Origin: Shimia sp051201625
GTDB lineage: Bacteria; Pseudomonadota; Alphaproteobacteria; Rhodobacterales; Rhodobacteraceae
Assembly: GCF_051201625.1 (NCBI RefSeq)
Contig: NZ_CP179203.1
Span: 1,798,001-1,862,000, forward strand
Length of the DNA: 64,000 nt
Direction: 5' to 3'
Shown piece after piece: positions 36,330 to 45,486 of the stretch. The translations under genes were made by a program, and so were the position numbers. The notes under the pieces were generated by a model that saw only the letters and a program-made list of their open reading frames with translations, did not search any database and had not been told where the DNA came from. Positions within the stretch are counted from its first letter, which is position 1, and every line of letters starts with the position of its first letter.

Positions 36330-37038
36330 TCAGTAAGTGCGAATTAACCCGACAAGCCGGCCTTGAACCTTAACCTTATCGTCTGAAAATACGCGGGTTT
36401 CATACGAAGGGTTTGCAGCTTCGAGGGCGATTGATGACCCGTGGCGGCGAAACTTCTTCAATGTCGCTTCCTGATCTTCTACTAATGCTACGACGATATC
36501 ACCATCGTCTGCGTTCGAAGTCTCACGAATGACAACTAAGTCTCCATCGTTGATACCTGCATTTATCATAGAAGTCACCCTTAACCTCGAGTGCATAGTG
36601 TTCACCACTCGAAGCTAACATCTGGTCTGGAACCGCAACGTGGTGATCTACATTGCTAATAGCTTCAATTGGGACCCCGGCTGCAATTTTTCCCATCACG
36701 GGAAGTTCCCGAGAGTATGCCTGAGTATCGTGGCGTGTGACATTTGCCGGTCGTGCAGGAGAAGGGTGTGGCCCATTAATAACACGTGGTTTGAAACCTG
36801 GAACGGTGGAAGCACCGCCCATACTCTCTGGTAGCTTTACAACCTCTATTGCACGAGCCCGGTGTGCAAGCCGCCTAATAAATCCACGTTCCTCCAAAGC
36901 AGTGATCAAGCGGTGAATTCCAGACTTTGAACGCAGATCAAGTGCATCTTTCATTTCGTCAAAACTGGGCGGTACACCGTCGCGTTGCACACGTACATGT
37001 ATAAATTCTAGCAGATCTAACTGTTTTTTGGTCAACAT
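36330..37038 (-). pseudogene. lexA: LexA repressor, frameshifted at the catalytic serine
   Basis: SOS repressor of the alphaproteobacterial type. The N-terminal part (37038 leftward) has the winged helix with SFDEMKDALDLRSKSGIHRL (about residues 25-44) and the Ala-Gly cleavage site in GKIAAGVPIEA (residues 120-121). The reading frame then breaks after EVKGD. The rest (SMINAGINDGDLVVIRE to the C-terminus, including the catalytic-lysine region) lies in another frame, ending at 36330. GAC-TTC-TATG is found where GAC-TCT-ATG is expected, one extra T on the minus strand (36572-36573), at the serine of the GDSM motif. Corrected length is 235 residues. It could be a true mutation or an error in the sequence. 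Confidence 0.9.
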
Positions 37039-37065
37039 GACGTGTCCTCTTAAGAAACCTCCTTT

Positions 37066-37080
37066 GTTCTATACTTGTTC
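37066..37080. promoter_or_regulatory. LexA box upstream of lexA
   Basis: GTTC-TATACTT-GTTC fits GTTC-N7-GTTC, the direct-repeat SOS box of alphaproteobacteria. It is about 30 bases before the lexA start, as expected for autoregulation. Confidence 0.88.
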
Positions 37081-37181
37081 TATTTTTGTGTCAACAACGA
37101 GTGAACATAGAGGAAACAAGTACGAAAATCTTGGGACTCGCTTTTAATACAGTTGCAATTAAGACTATGAAGTTCTGGTCT

Positions 37182-38357
37182 TTAGATCGGCAGGTAGCGC
37201 ATAACCGCCCCGGCTTGGCGTTCAGGATCGTGCGGTTGCCTTATCAAAAGTGCGTTTGCGCGCGCCAAAACTGACAAAAGAGAACTGTCTTGGTTTTCGA
37301 GCACAGTAAGTGCACCGTTTTCTAAAAGAGCTCGCATGTAATGTTGTCGTGGGCCATTGGCGCCAATATCCTTGGATAAAGCCGCCGTGCTTTCCGGCGT
37401 CGCAGCCGCGCCGAGCCCGAGCATGTTACGGATCACTGGAGCTACAAAAACATGGCCACAAACCATGGCTGAGACGGGATTCCCAGGTAGCCCGATCATT
37501 GTTGCCCCGTTGCTCAGACGCCCCGCCATCAAAGGTTTGCCGGGCCGCATTGCAATTTTGTAAAAACTGCGTCTCATGCCAAGTTCGTTCGCAACATCGC
37601 CTACAAGGTCGTGATCCCCTACGGAGGCACCACCTATACTTAGTAACAAATCTGCATCGCCCGCTAAGGAAAAAGCCATTTTCAAAGAGGCGCGATTATC
37701 GTGCGCGATTGGCAGCAAGCGGGCCTCGGCGCCAAGGTCTCGTAGCATTGCTTGCAGTCCGAAGCTATTAGACGCGATGATCTGATCTGGACCTGGACAT
37801 TCACCGGGCATCACCAATTCGTCGCCCGTCGCCAGTATGGCAACGATTGGTTTTTTAATAACGGGTACATCTGCGATATTCATCGATGCAAGCAGGGCGA
37901 TGTCTGCAGGGCGAAGAATTCGCGGAGCATAAATTTGCTCTCCAACCTTAAAATCCCCACCGAGAGGTCGGATGTGAAAGCCTTTGTCCAGTTTGTCATT
38001 TACTATGATAGTATCTGCGTCTCGAGTGACATCTTCCTGAATGATGACTCAACTCACGCCCTCTGGTACTGGAGCACCCGTGAATATGCGAACGGCCTCG
38101 CCTCGGCCAACCTGACTGGCAAAGCTGTGACCCGCTGCCGCCTCTCCTATAACCCGAAATTTGGCACCCGGTGCCACATCCCTGGCCATAACGCCATAAC
38201 CATCCATTGCGGACGAAGCGAAAGGAGGTTGATCTCGCTTAGCTTTCACGCAAGTCGCCAGGACGCGGCCATTGGCCTCAACAAGTGGTACGGTCTCAGA
38301 TCGTAATGGAATGGTTAGCGCAAATAGCTGATCAAGGGCTTTTGAAACTGTAATCAT
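37182..38357 (-). pseudogene. moeA: Molybdopterin molybdenumtransferase, interrupted by TGA
   Basis: MoeA inserts molybdate into adenylated molybdopterin. The frame is continuous from 38357 to 37182 (391 residues, normal length) except for one TGA at 38051-38049, codon 103, just after FTGAPVPEGVS. Immediately beyond it VIIQEDVTRDAD continues in the same frame and matches the family. Domains after the stop are intact, including SIGGASVGDHD and GLPGNPVSAMV. Other genes here use TGA as a normal stop, so recoding is unlikely. The start overlaps the moaC stop by 4 bases. Confidence 0.9.
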
Positions 38358-38830
38358 TTCGCTTCGTAACGCCCTGATTTTCCGCCCTCTTTTAGGATTA
38401 GTCTAATACCACCAATTTCCATTGATTTATCCACGGCTTTAGTCATGTCATAAACAGTAAGTGCTGTAACGTTTACTGCCGTTAGGGCCTCCATTTCAAC
38501 ACCAGTTTGACCCGTAGTCTTGACGGTGGCTGTAATACGAATACCGGGCAAAGATCTGTCAGGAGTGAGCTCGACTGCGACCTTTGTGATTGGCAGCGGA
38601 TGGCACAATGGTATCAAATTAGAACAATGCTTAGCACCCATGATGCCGGCCAGTCGAGCAACGCCAAGTACGTCGCCTTTCTTGGCTCGACCCTCGGTAA
38701 TGATTTCATAGGTTTCAGCAGCCATCTTGACCCAGCCCTCCGCAATTGCGATCCGAGATGTTACTGCTTTGTTCGAAACATCAACCATATGGGCATCGCC
38801 CTTTCCGTCGAAATGTGTCAGGCCTGTCAT
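38354..38830 (-). CDS. moaC: Cyclic pyranopterin monophosphate synthase
   Basis: Second step of molybdenum-cofactor synthesis, forming cyclic pyranopterin monophosphate. The 158-residue protein has MVDVSNKAVTSRIA, the conserved CSNLIPLCHPLPI and GVEMEALTAV with VYDMTKAVDK near the C-terminus. Normal length and intact. It overlaps trpC (TAATG) and moeA (ATGA), so all three are coupled in one operon. Confidence 0.96.
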   Translation of the reverse strand: MTGLTHFDGKGDAHMVDVSNKAVTSRIAIAEGWVKMAAETYEIITEGRAKKGDVLGVARLAGIMGAKHCSNLIPLCHPLPITKVAVELTPDRSLPGIRITATVKTTGQTGVEMEALTAVNVTALTVYDMTKAVDKSMEIGGIRLILKEGGKSGRYEAK

Positions 38831-39642
38831 TACATCGCTCCTGCGGTCAAGGGATTAGCCAGCAAATCGCGGGTAGCACCGGCAACATCTTCTTCTCGCA
38901 TCAGGCTTTCACCAATAAGGAAAATGCGCGCACCATATTGGGCCATGCCAGCTAGGTCCTCCGATGTGTTTAAACCACTTTCTGAAACAATCAGACGATC
39001 AGCAGGTACCAATTTTGAAAGGGTTCGGGAGGTCTCAAGCGAAGTTTCAAAAGTTTTGAGATTTCGATTATTAATGCCCATTAACTCTGATTTAAGTTCA
39101 CTGGCTCGTTCCAGCTCTTCCTGATCATGAACTTCAAGCAACACGTCCATTCCCCATGTGTTTGCGGCCTCTTCTAGTTCTTGCGCTTGTGAGTCGCTCA
39201 CTGACGCCAAGATTATCAAAATACAATCTGCACCTAGAGCGCGTGCTTCGGCCACCTGGTACGTGTCGTACATAAAATCTTTGCGCAACGCGGGTAAATT
39301 CGTCGCCGCGCGGGCAGTTGTCAAAAAAGACTTATCACCTTGAAAGCTTGGTGTATCGGTAAGCACTGATAAGCACGTTGCCCCGCCGTCCTCGTATGCC
39401 TTGGCTAAACTGGATGGATCAAAATCTGGACGTATTAGCCCTTTGGACGGGGAAGCTTTCTTAATTTCAGCAATCAGTCCGTAGCCATTCCGAGACGCCA
39501 TACGTAGCGCGTCAGTGAAACCACGTATTGGTCCGGCTTCACGCGCTTCGGCCTCTACTGCTTCGCGTGGTTTTCTGGCTTTGTCGCTAGCGATTTCTTC
39601 CAGCTTATAATTTTTTATCTTTTCCAGAATGGTTTCGGTCAT
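38830..39642 (-). CDS. trpC: Indole-3-glycerol phosphate synthase
   Basis: Closes the indole ring in tryptophan synthesis. The 270-residue TIM-barrel protein begins with EKIKNYKLEEIASDKARKP and has AEIKKASPSKGLIR, LRKDFMYDTYQV, GINNRNLKTFE and SESGL, all family landmarks. It overlaps ung and moaC at its ends by 4 and 1 bases. Confidence 0.96.
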   Translation of the reverse strand: MTETILEKIKNYKLEEIASDKARKPREAVEAEAREAGPIRGFTDALRMASRNGYGLIAEIKKASPSKGLIRPDFDPSSLAKAYEDGGATCLSVLTDTPSFQGDKSFLTTARAATNLPALRKDFMYDTYQVAEARALGADCILIILASVSDSQAQELEEAANTWGMDVLLEVHDQEELERASELKSELMGINNRNLKTFETSLETSRTLSKLVPADRLIVSESGLNTSEDLAGMAQYGARIFLIGESLMREEDVAGATRDLLANPLTAGAM

Positions 39643-40358
39643 GCGGTCGTCCAGTTTATTTTGGGCTCACCACGATCAGCAAGCCACTTGTTTATGCGCG
39701 AAAACGGCCGAGACCCGAAAAAACCACGTCGCGCAGAAAGAGGCGAGGGGTGCGCTGTTTTGATTAAGAGATGATCAGTAGATACATTTGCGACAGTTTT
39801 AGGGGATGAAATGTAACGTGCAAGGGTCTGCGCCTGCTTTCCCCAAAGCAAAAAGGCGGTGGGTCGCTGTGAGGCATGTTGAAGTACCTGAAATGTCAGG
39901 GATTGCCAGCCCAACGATTTATGCCCGTTTGCCTCACCGGCTGGAACCGTCAGAACTGTGTTCAGCAACAGTACGCCTTGAGCCGCCCAAAACCGTAAAT
40001 TTCCATCATGCGGCACCTCACCAAGATCGTCGTGCATTTCCTTGAAGATATTGTTCAGAGAGCGGGGAAGGGGACTGATATCTGTCTCAACAGAAAACGC
40101 CAATCCGTGCGCGTGGCCCGGTGTTGGGTAAGGATCTTGCCCTAGGATAACGACACGAACCTCGTTGGGAGGGGTAAGGTTTAACGCCTCAAAGCGCTGT
40201 TGTGTTGGTGGTAAGACACGGCGTTGGTCGGTCTCGATTGCCGCTGAAATAACTTCAAACTCTTGCGAAAAAAACGGCAGGTGTGCCCATTTGGGTGGCG
40301 GAATCATGCGATCAGCCGTAGGCGTTTTAACTGACTGAATGGGTTCACGTAGTACCAT
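39639..40358 (-). CDS. ung: Uracil-DNA glycosylase, family 1
   Basis: Removes uracil from DNA. The 239-residue enzyme has the water-activating motif GQDPYPTPGHAHGLAFS (Asp75) and the DNA-intercalating HPSPLSARRGFFGS (His203). The start at 40358 is backed by GAGGAGC. It is embedded in the trp operon between trpD and trpC, overlapping trpC by 4 bases, so it is expressed with tryptophan genes rather than from its own promoter. Confidence 0.95.
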   Translation of the reverse strand: MVLREPIQSVKTPTADRMIPPPKWAHLPFFSQEFEVISAAIETDQRRVLPPTQQRFEALNLTPPNEVRVVILGQDPYPTPGHAHGLAFSVETDISPLPRSLNNIFKEMHDDLGEVPHDGNLRFWAAQGVLLLNTVLTVPAGEANGHKSLGWQSLTFQVLQHASQRPTAFLLWGKQAQTLARYISSPKTVANVSTDHLLIKTAHPSPLSARRGFFGSRPFSRINKWLADRGEPKINWTTA

Positions 40359-40374
40359 GCGCTAGCTCCTCGCA

Positions 40375-41397
40375 TCACGCTGAGTTGCTTGTGAGTTTGG
40401 CTAGCGCCTCAACTTTGGTTCTTGCGGCGCCGCTGTCGATACTAACACGAGCTTTTTGAACACCGTCCCGTAGGTTAATGGCTGCATCAGCGACCACAAG
40501 TGCGGCAGCACTGTTCAACAGAACGGCGTCTCGGTAAGCTGACTCATCGCCGTTGAGAAGTGCCTGAAATGCGTTAGCATTGTAGAGTGGTGTGCCACCG
40601 ACAATGTCTTCAAACCGGTGTACGGGCAGACCGGCATCCTCTGGGTGTATTTCGATATCTTGAATGGTGCAGTCGCTTTCAAGTGCTGCAACCCAGCTAA
40701 CGCCAGTGATAGTCAGTTCATCCGTGCCATCGCTGCCATGCACAAGCCAGGCCCGTTCGCTGCCCAGCTTGCCAAGTGTCTCTGCCATCGGGCGAATCAA
40801 ACTTTTTGAGAATGCACCGGTAAGTTGGCGCTTTGCACCGGCTGGATTAGTAAGAGGGCCGAGGATGTTGAAAATCGTGCGAGTTCCAAGTTCTGCGCGA
40901 ACTGGGCCGACATTGGCCATCGCCGGATGATGCATTGGCGCCATCATGAAAGCAATTCCGCATTCCGCCAGTGCCTTTTCCACGACCGATGGCCCAACCA
41001 TGACATTTATGCCCATTTGAGCCTGAACATCAGCCGTACCGGATTTAGAAGACAAGTTACGGTTACCGTGTTTTGCTACTGTCACACCCGCGCCTGCGAC
41101 AACAAATGCAGTCGCAGTGGAGATATTAAGGGTATGTTTGCCATCTCCGCCGGTACCTACAATATCCATAGCTCCGGCCGGAGCTTTGACGGCGTTGCAT
41201 TTAGCGCGCATTACTGCTGCTGCTGCTGCGTATTCATCAACTGTTTCGCCACGCGTGCGCAGCGCCATTAAAAAACCACCGATCTGGCTCGGCGTGGCCT
41301 CACCGTTGAAAAGAACTTCGAAGGCAGTTTTTGCCTCTTCCCGCGTTAGAGAACGGTCAGCGGCGGTACCGATCAGAGGCTTGATAGTATCGCTCAT
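40375..41397 (-). CDS. trpD: Anthranilate phosphoribosyltransferase
   Basis: Joins anthranilate to phosphoribosyl pyrophosphate in tryptophan synthesis. The 340-residue protein has DIVGTGGDGKHTLNISTATAF near residue 80, the KHGNRNLSSKSG loop, and NILGPLTNPA. Length is normal. The start overlaps the trpG stop (ATGA), and ung follows after 16 bases. Confidence 0.96.
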   Translation of the reverse strand: MSDTIKPLIGTAADRSLTREEAKTAFEVLFNGEATPSQIGGFLMALRTRGETVDEYAAAAAVMRAKCNAVKAPAGAMDIVGTGGDGKHTLNISTATAFVVAGAGVTVAKHGNRNLSSKSGTADVQAQMGINVMVGPSVVEKALAECGIAFMMAPMHHPAMANVGPVRAELGTRTIFNILGPLTNPAGAKRQLTGAFSKSLIRPMAETLGKLGSERAWLVHGSDGTDELTITGVSWVAALESDCTIQDIEIHPEDAGLPVHRFEDIVGGTPLYNANAFQALLNGDESAYRDAVLLNSAAALVVADAAINLRDGVQKARVSIDSGAARTKVEALAKLTSNSA

Positions 41398-41987
41398 GCA
41401 AGCACACCTTCATTCTTTGTCATTATATTAAGGAAGTTTTGCAGCATGGCATGACCATGTTCTGATTTGATCGACTCAGGATGGAATTGCACGCCTTGTA
41501 TTGGTAGGTGTCGATGCCGCAATCCCATGATTGTGCCGTCTTCCAGTTCAGCAGTGATTTCTAATTTGTCTGGCAGGCTCTTTCGTTCAACGATTAGGGA
41601 GTGATATCGAGTCGCTTCAAACGGGCTAGGAAGACCATCAAACAGTCCAAGGCCTGTGTGTTTTATCGATCCAATTTTGCCATGAACTATTTCGTGACAT
41701 CGAACTACCTTTCCGCCAAATACTTGACCAATGGTTTGGTGGCCAAGACACACGCCCAAAAGCGGAATTTTAAATTTGGCCGCGGCTTCCGTCATCTGTA
41801 GGCAAATCCCAGCCTGATCTGGGTCGCAGGGTCCTGGAGAGAGCACAATTCCACTTGGTTTCATGTCAAGGGCGCCCTGAACCGTCAGCGCATCATTACG
41901 TCTGACGTGGACATCAGCACCTAATTCGCCAAGATAGTGTACAAGATTGTACGTAAAACTATCGTAGTTATCGATTAGGAGTAGCAT
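41394..41987 (-). CDS. trpG: Anthranilate synthase glutamine amidotransferase subunit
   Basis: Supplies ammonia to TrpE. The 197-residue class I amidotransferase starts MLLLIDNYDSFTYNLVHYLG, with the nucleophile in LLGVCLGHQTIGQVFGG and the His-Glu pair in VQFHPESI near the C-terminus. The ATG at 41987 is used, since the 22 upstream residues are not part of the fold. trpE lies apart, about 2 kb upstream beyond two rightward genes. Confidence 0.95.
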   Translation of the reverse strand: MLLLIDNYDSFTYNLVHYLGELGADVHVRRNDALTVQGALDMKPSGIVLSPGPCDPDQAGICLQMTEAAAKFKIPLLGVCLGHQTIGQVFGGKVVRCHEIVHGKIGSIKHTGLGLFDGLPSPFEATRYHSLIVERKSLPDKLEITAELEDGTIMGLRHRHLPIQGVQFHPESIKSEHGHAMLQNFLNIMTKNEGVLA

Positions 41988-42134
41988 TTTTCTAGTTCTT
42001 TTCTCAAAGATGCGAAACGGGGTAGAGGCCGAGGGCCGCGTCGCGGTATACATGTTCAGGCTTGATCGTGAGGGTCAAGGGGGGAGCGTCCAGTTACGCT
42101 CTGAAAAAGCTAGGCCAAACAAAGGGCAGGACTA

Positions 42135-43547
42135 ATGTTGCGTGGATTTTTGTCGGGTATCTTCTGGGGAAGTATTATTGCGGTTGTTGTTTTGGCTGTT
42201 GCTTCATTGCTGGCGCCTTTGCCTGCGACAGTAATTCCACAAACCTCCGCGGTTGAAGGTACTGCAGGCGCAGAGGGCAGCGCATCCAGTGGCACATTAG
42301 CGGGTGTTTCACGAGTTGATGAGGTTGTGGAGGACCCAATGGAGCGAGAGGTGGCAGCGCCCAGTGATGGGGAAAAGCCACCCTTAACCGACACAGCCTC
42401 AGCGCCTAAACCTGTTGTGATTGCTCCGGAAGGCTTAATGATCGCGCCTGCGAAGCCCGAAACCGGTGGTGCCGTAAACGTGGAAAGCGAAAGCCCAATT
42501 TTGCCTAATCCGCAAGTGGGGACGCCCACCGTACCGGCACCCGAGGAAGAACCATCGATTTCAACTAATCCACCACAGCCACAGGTGCCAGAGGCTGGTG
42601 ACGGTGAAGCCTTTCCGACTCCAGTGGAAACAGGCATACCGGAGCTTAAAAGGCAGGTTTCGTCCGGAGCTGGTATTGAAGAAGGAATCAAACTGGAAGT
42701 ACCTGAAGATATGACGCCGACAGCGGAGGCTGGCGCTCCGTCTGCAGTTGACGAGAGTACATCACTACTGAAATCGACAGGTCAATTGATTGAAGCATAC
42801 CCGCAATATAAGTCAGATCGGTTACCAACGGTGGTTGGGAAGAACCCCACGGAACCGATTGAAGCTGTTTCACCTAGACCAGTGATCGCCAATGCTGAGC
42901 AAACGGAGAACATCGATGATAAACCTGTGCTGTCGATTGTTCTGCTAGATGAGGGCGACAGCATTCTCGATATTAATGCATTAGCAAGTTTTCCATATCC
43001 TCTCAGCATTGCTATTTCGACATTGGATGCTCAGGCGAAAGAAAAGGCAGTCCATTATCGCAGCAAGGGAATAGAAGTTTTAGCCATGATTGATATTCCA
43101 AATGTTATCAACGGTTCAGATGTTGAAGTGGCAATGGACGCACATTTGTTGGTTATGCCCGAAGCTGTTGGTGTGATCGAAGGGCTGGGCGATGGGTTGC
43201 AAAGTAGTAAGATTGTATCGGATCAAGTCACTGCGATTCTGGCAGCTTCAGGACATGGACTCGTTATGTTTCCGAATGGCCTGAACACTGCTCAAAAACT
43301 TGCGGCGAAAGAAGGGGTTCCTTCGGCGACTGTATTTCGCGATTTTGACGGTAAGGGCCAATCTGAAGTAGTGATCCGGCGCTTCCTTGATCAGGCGGCA
43401 TTCAAGGCTGGACAAACAGACGGCGTTGTAATGTTTGGACGTCTGAGCGATGAGACTGTTGCAGCGCTGCTCCTTTGGGGGTTACAGGACCGAGCGGGAA
43501 CGGTCGCTTTGTCGCCAGTTTCTGCTGCGTTGCAAATTATTAACTAA
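42135..43547 (+). CDS. Divergent polysaccharide deacetylase family protein
   Basis: A 470-residue protein with an N-terminal membrane anchor (about residues 5-28), a long acidic Pro/Ala-rich linker (about 30-255) and a C-terminal domain (about 260-470) with KPVLSIVLLDEGDSI, FPYPLSIAISTLDAQAKEKA and IEVLAMIDIPN. That domain has the NodB-like fold of the divergent (YibQ-like) deacetylases. The canonical metal-binding residues are not obvious. It is envelope located, divergent from trpG, with the small gene at 43740 following. Function unknown. Confidence 0.82.
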   Translation: MLRGFLSGIFWGSIIAVVVLAVASLLAPLPATVIPQTSAVEGTAGAEGSASSGTLAGVSRVDEVVEDPMEREVAAPSDGEKPPLTDTASAPKPVVIAPEGLMIAPAKPETGGAVNVESESPILPNPQVGTPTVPAPEEEPSISTNPPQPQVPEAGDGEAFPTPVETGIPELKRQVSSGAGIEEGIKLEVPEDMTPTAEAGAPSAVDESTSLLKSTGQLIEAYPQYKSDRLPTVVGKNPTEPIEAVSPRPVIANAEQTENIDDKPVLSIVLLDEGDSILDINALASFPYPLSIAISTLDAQAKEKAVHYRSKGIEVLAMIDIPNVINGSDVEVAMDAHLLVMPEAVGVIEGLGDGLQSSKIVSDQVTAILAASGHGLVMFPNGLNTAQKLAAKEGVPSATVFRDFDGKGQSEVVIRRFLDQAAFKAGQTDGVVMFGRLSDETVAALLLWGLQDRAGTVALSPVSAALQIIN

Positions 43548-43739
43548 TCAGCCTGTTAATCTGAAAGTGTTTTTATTGTCGGATTATTTTTTCGTTTAGA
43601 GCACACTTGGTAAGCCCAATCTGTCGCGTGCAAGATTAGCTATTTGAAAAAATTAATTGCGACATTTCAATTCGTCCATATCAGCCTATGGTGGATGTGT
43701 CGGCGAGTTGCTGACGAGAAATACGAGGCGGGAGACCAA

Positions 43740-43943
43740 ATGACGATGAAACATGTTCCAAAAGAAACCACTGACGCAGACCTGATTCAGCAATACCTTG
43801 ATAAGGGTGGGAAAATTAGCAAGGGAAAAACCAAACCGATGCCCCACGATCTCGGCATTAGTAATGGGGCTTGGAACAACAAGCTAACCAAGCATGAGAA
43901 AGCGGCCAGAGACGGCAAGCTGGATAAGATTGACACTAAATAG
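43740..43943 (+). CDS. Small conserved-looking hypothetical protein
   Basis: A 67-residue basic protein starting MTMKHVPKETTDADL, with GGKISKGKTKPMPHDLGISNGAWNNKLTKHEKAARDGK in the rest, seen as short segments of a compact charged domain. No membrane segment or signal. The start is set at 43740 because GGGAG precedes it; an upstream frame reaching 43644 looks non-coding. It sits between the deacetylase gene and trpE, convergent with the latter. I know no function. Confidence 0.6.
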   Translation: MTMKHVPKETTDADLIQQYLDKGGKISKGKTKPMPHDLGISNGAWNNKLTKHEKAARDGKLDKIDTK

Positions 43944-43959
43944 CTCAACGGTCTTTTAA

Positions 43960-45471
43960 TTAAATATCGTCGGCCCCACTGAAACGCGCTGCCTCAGTCG
44001 CTGCATGACGAATTGCGTTGGATTTGTGCACGGTTTCCATGTACTCGGCCTCTGGATCGCTATCGTAGACAACGCCACCGCCAGCCTGAATATAAAGTTT
44101 ATTGTTTTTTATGAGAGCTGTGCGCAAGGCAATACAGATATCCATGTCGCCACCGGAGCTGAAGTAGCCGACGCCGCCGCCGTAAATACCGCGTTTTTCT
44201 GGTTCTAGCTCGTCAATGATTTCCATAGCCCGGACTTTTGGTGCTCCAGAGACTGTACCTGCTGGCATCCCAGCAAAAAAAGCGTCCAATGCATCTTTGT
44301 CATCGGCTAGCTCACCTACCACGTTTGAAACGATATGCATGACGTGGCTATAGCGCTCGATAATGAACTGTTCTGTTGGGCGAACAGTTCCAACTTTTGA
44401 AACACGGCCCGCATCGTTGCGGCCAAGATCGAGCAGCATAAGGTGCTCGGCCAATTCTTTTTTGTCGTTCAACAAGTCTGCTTCAAGCGCACCGTCTTCC
44501 TCTGGCGTCGCGCCGCGCTTCCGCGTGCCCGCGATCGGACGGACCGTTACCTCGTTTCCAAACACCCTTACAAGGATCTCGGGGCTCGCGCCGACCACCT
44601 GAAAGTCACCAAAATTAAAATAAAACATAAACGGTGAAGGGTTTGTGCGACGTAAGGATCGATACAGTGCGAAGGGAGGTTCTCGAAATGCCTGTGTCCA
44701 GCGTTGTGCTGGTACAACCTGAAAGATATCTCCGGCGCGAATATACTCCTTCGCCTTTTCAACAGCAGCTTTATATTCATCCTTGGTAAAATTTGACACG
44801 GGGGGGTCGATTTCTACGGGCTCGCCCAAACTGCGCGCTGCTTTTGGCATTGGGTGTTCCATATCTCGAACTGCATCCATCACGCGTTCAGATGCCTGTG
44901 CATAGGCTGCCTGTGCCGATTGTCCATCGCTGATCCATGCTGGTGACACCACAGTCACTTCGCCTTTTACCCCATCAAGAACCGCTACAATCGTAGGACG
45001 TAGCATACAAGCGTCAGGTAATCCCAAAGGGTCCGGATTTACATTGGGTAAGTGTTCAACCAGCCTAATCATGTCATAGCCAAGGTAACCGAAAAGTCCT
45101 GCTGCGGCTTGTGGAAGATCTGCAGGAAGTTCGATCCGGCTTTCGGCGATAAGTTCTCTCAAGTTATCTAGCGGATCACCGTCTTGGGCATCAAAGGTGG
45201 TTGGGTCGAAGCGAGCGCACCGGTTAATCTGACTTTGGCTTCCGTGACATCGCCAGATCATGTCGGGTTTAGTTCCGATGATTGAGTAACGCCCTCGTAC
45301 CTCTCCGCCTGTAACCGACTCTAGCATGAAGGCGTCCTTGCTAGCACCTGTCAGTTTGAGCATCAGTGAAACTGGAGTATCTAAATCGGCAGCCAACCGA
45401 GTATAAACCACCTGATTTTTGCCAGAATTGTAGGCTGTGGCAAAATCTTCGAGCGAAGGAACAAGGTCCAC
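43960..45471 (-). CDS. trpE: Anthranilate synthase component I
   Basis: Makes anthranilate from chorismate with ammonia from TrpG. The 503-residue protein has the LES element MLESVTGG, linked to tryptophan feedback, near residue 50. The catalytic chorismate-binding domain is marked by FQVVPAQRWTQAF, GASPEILVR, PIAGTRKRG and GRNDAGRVSKVG. The start is a GTG at 45471 with AAGGGG upstream. ppiD is 15 bases upstream on the same strand, so they share a transcript. Confidence 0.96.
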   Translation of the reverse strand: MDLVPSLEDFATAYNSGKNQVVYTRLAADLDTPVSLMLKLTGASKDAFMLESVTGGEVRGRYSIIGTKPDMIWRCHGSQSQINRCARFDPTTFDAQDGDPLDNLRELIAESRIELPADLPQAAAGLFGYLGYDMIRLVEHLPNVNPDPLGLPDACMLRPTIVAVLDGVKGEVTVVSPAWISDGQSAQAAYAQASERVMDAVRDMEHPMPKAARSLGEPVEIDPPVSNFTKDEYKAAVEKAKEYIRAGDIFQVVPAQRWTQAFREPPFALYRSLRRTNPSPFMFYFNFGDFQVVGASPEILVRVFGNEVTVRPIAGTRKRGATPEEDGALEADLLNDKKELAEHLMLLDLGRNDAGRVSKVGTVRPTEQFIIERYSHVMHIVSNVVGELADDKDALDAFFAGMPAGTVSGAPKVRAMEIIDELEPEKRGIYGGGVGYFSSGGDMDICIALRTALIKNNKLYIQAGGGVVYDSDPEAEYMETVHKSNAIRHAATEAARFSGADDI

Positions 45472-45486
45472 GACTTTGCCCCTTTC

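Noticed and set aside
36560..36580. Programmed frameshifting in lexA
   Set aside because: No slippery heptamer or downstream structure is evident at GACTTCTATG, and LexA is not known to use frameshifting.
38049..38051. TGA in moeA as selenocysteine or a recoded tryptophan
   Set aside because: The position is not conserved as Cys or Trp in MoeA, no following selenocysteine hairpin was seen, and TGA ends other genes here.
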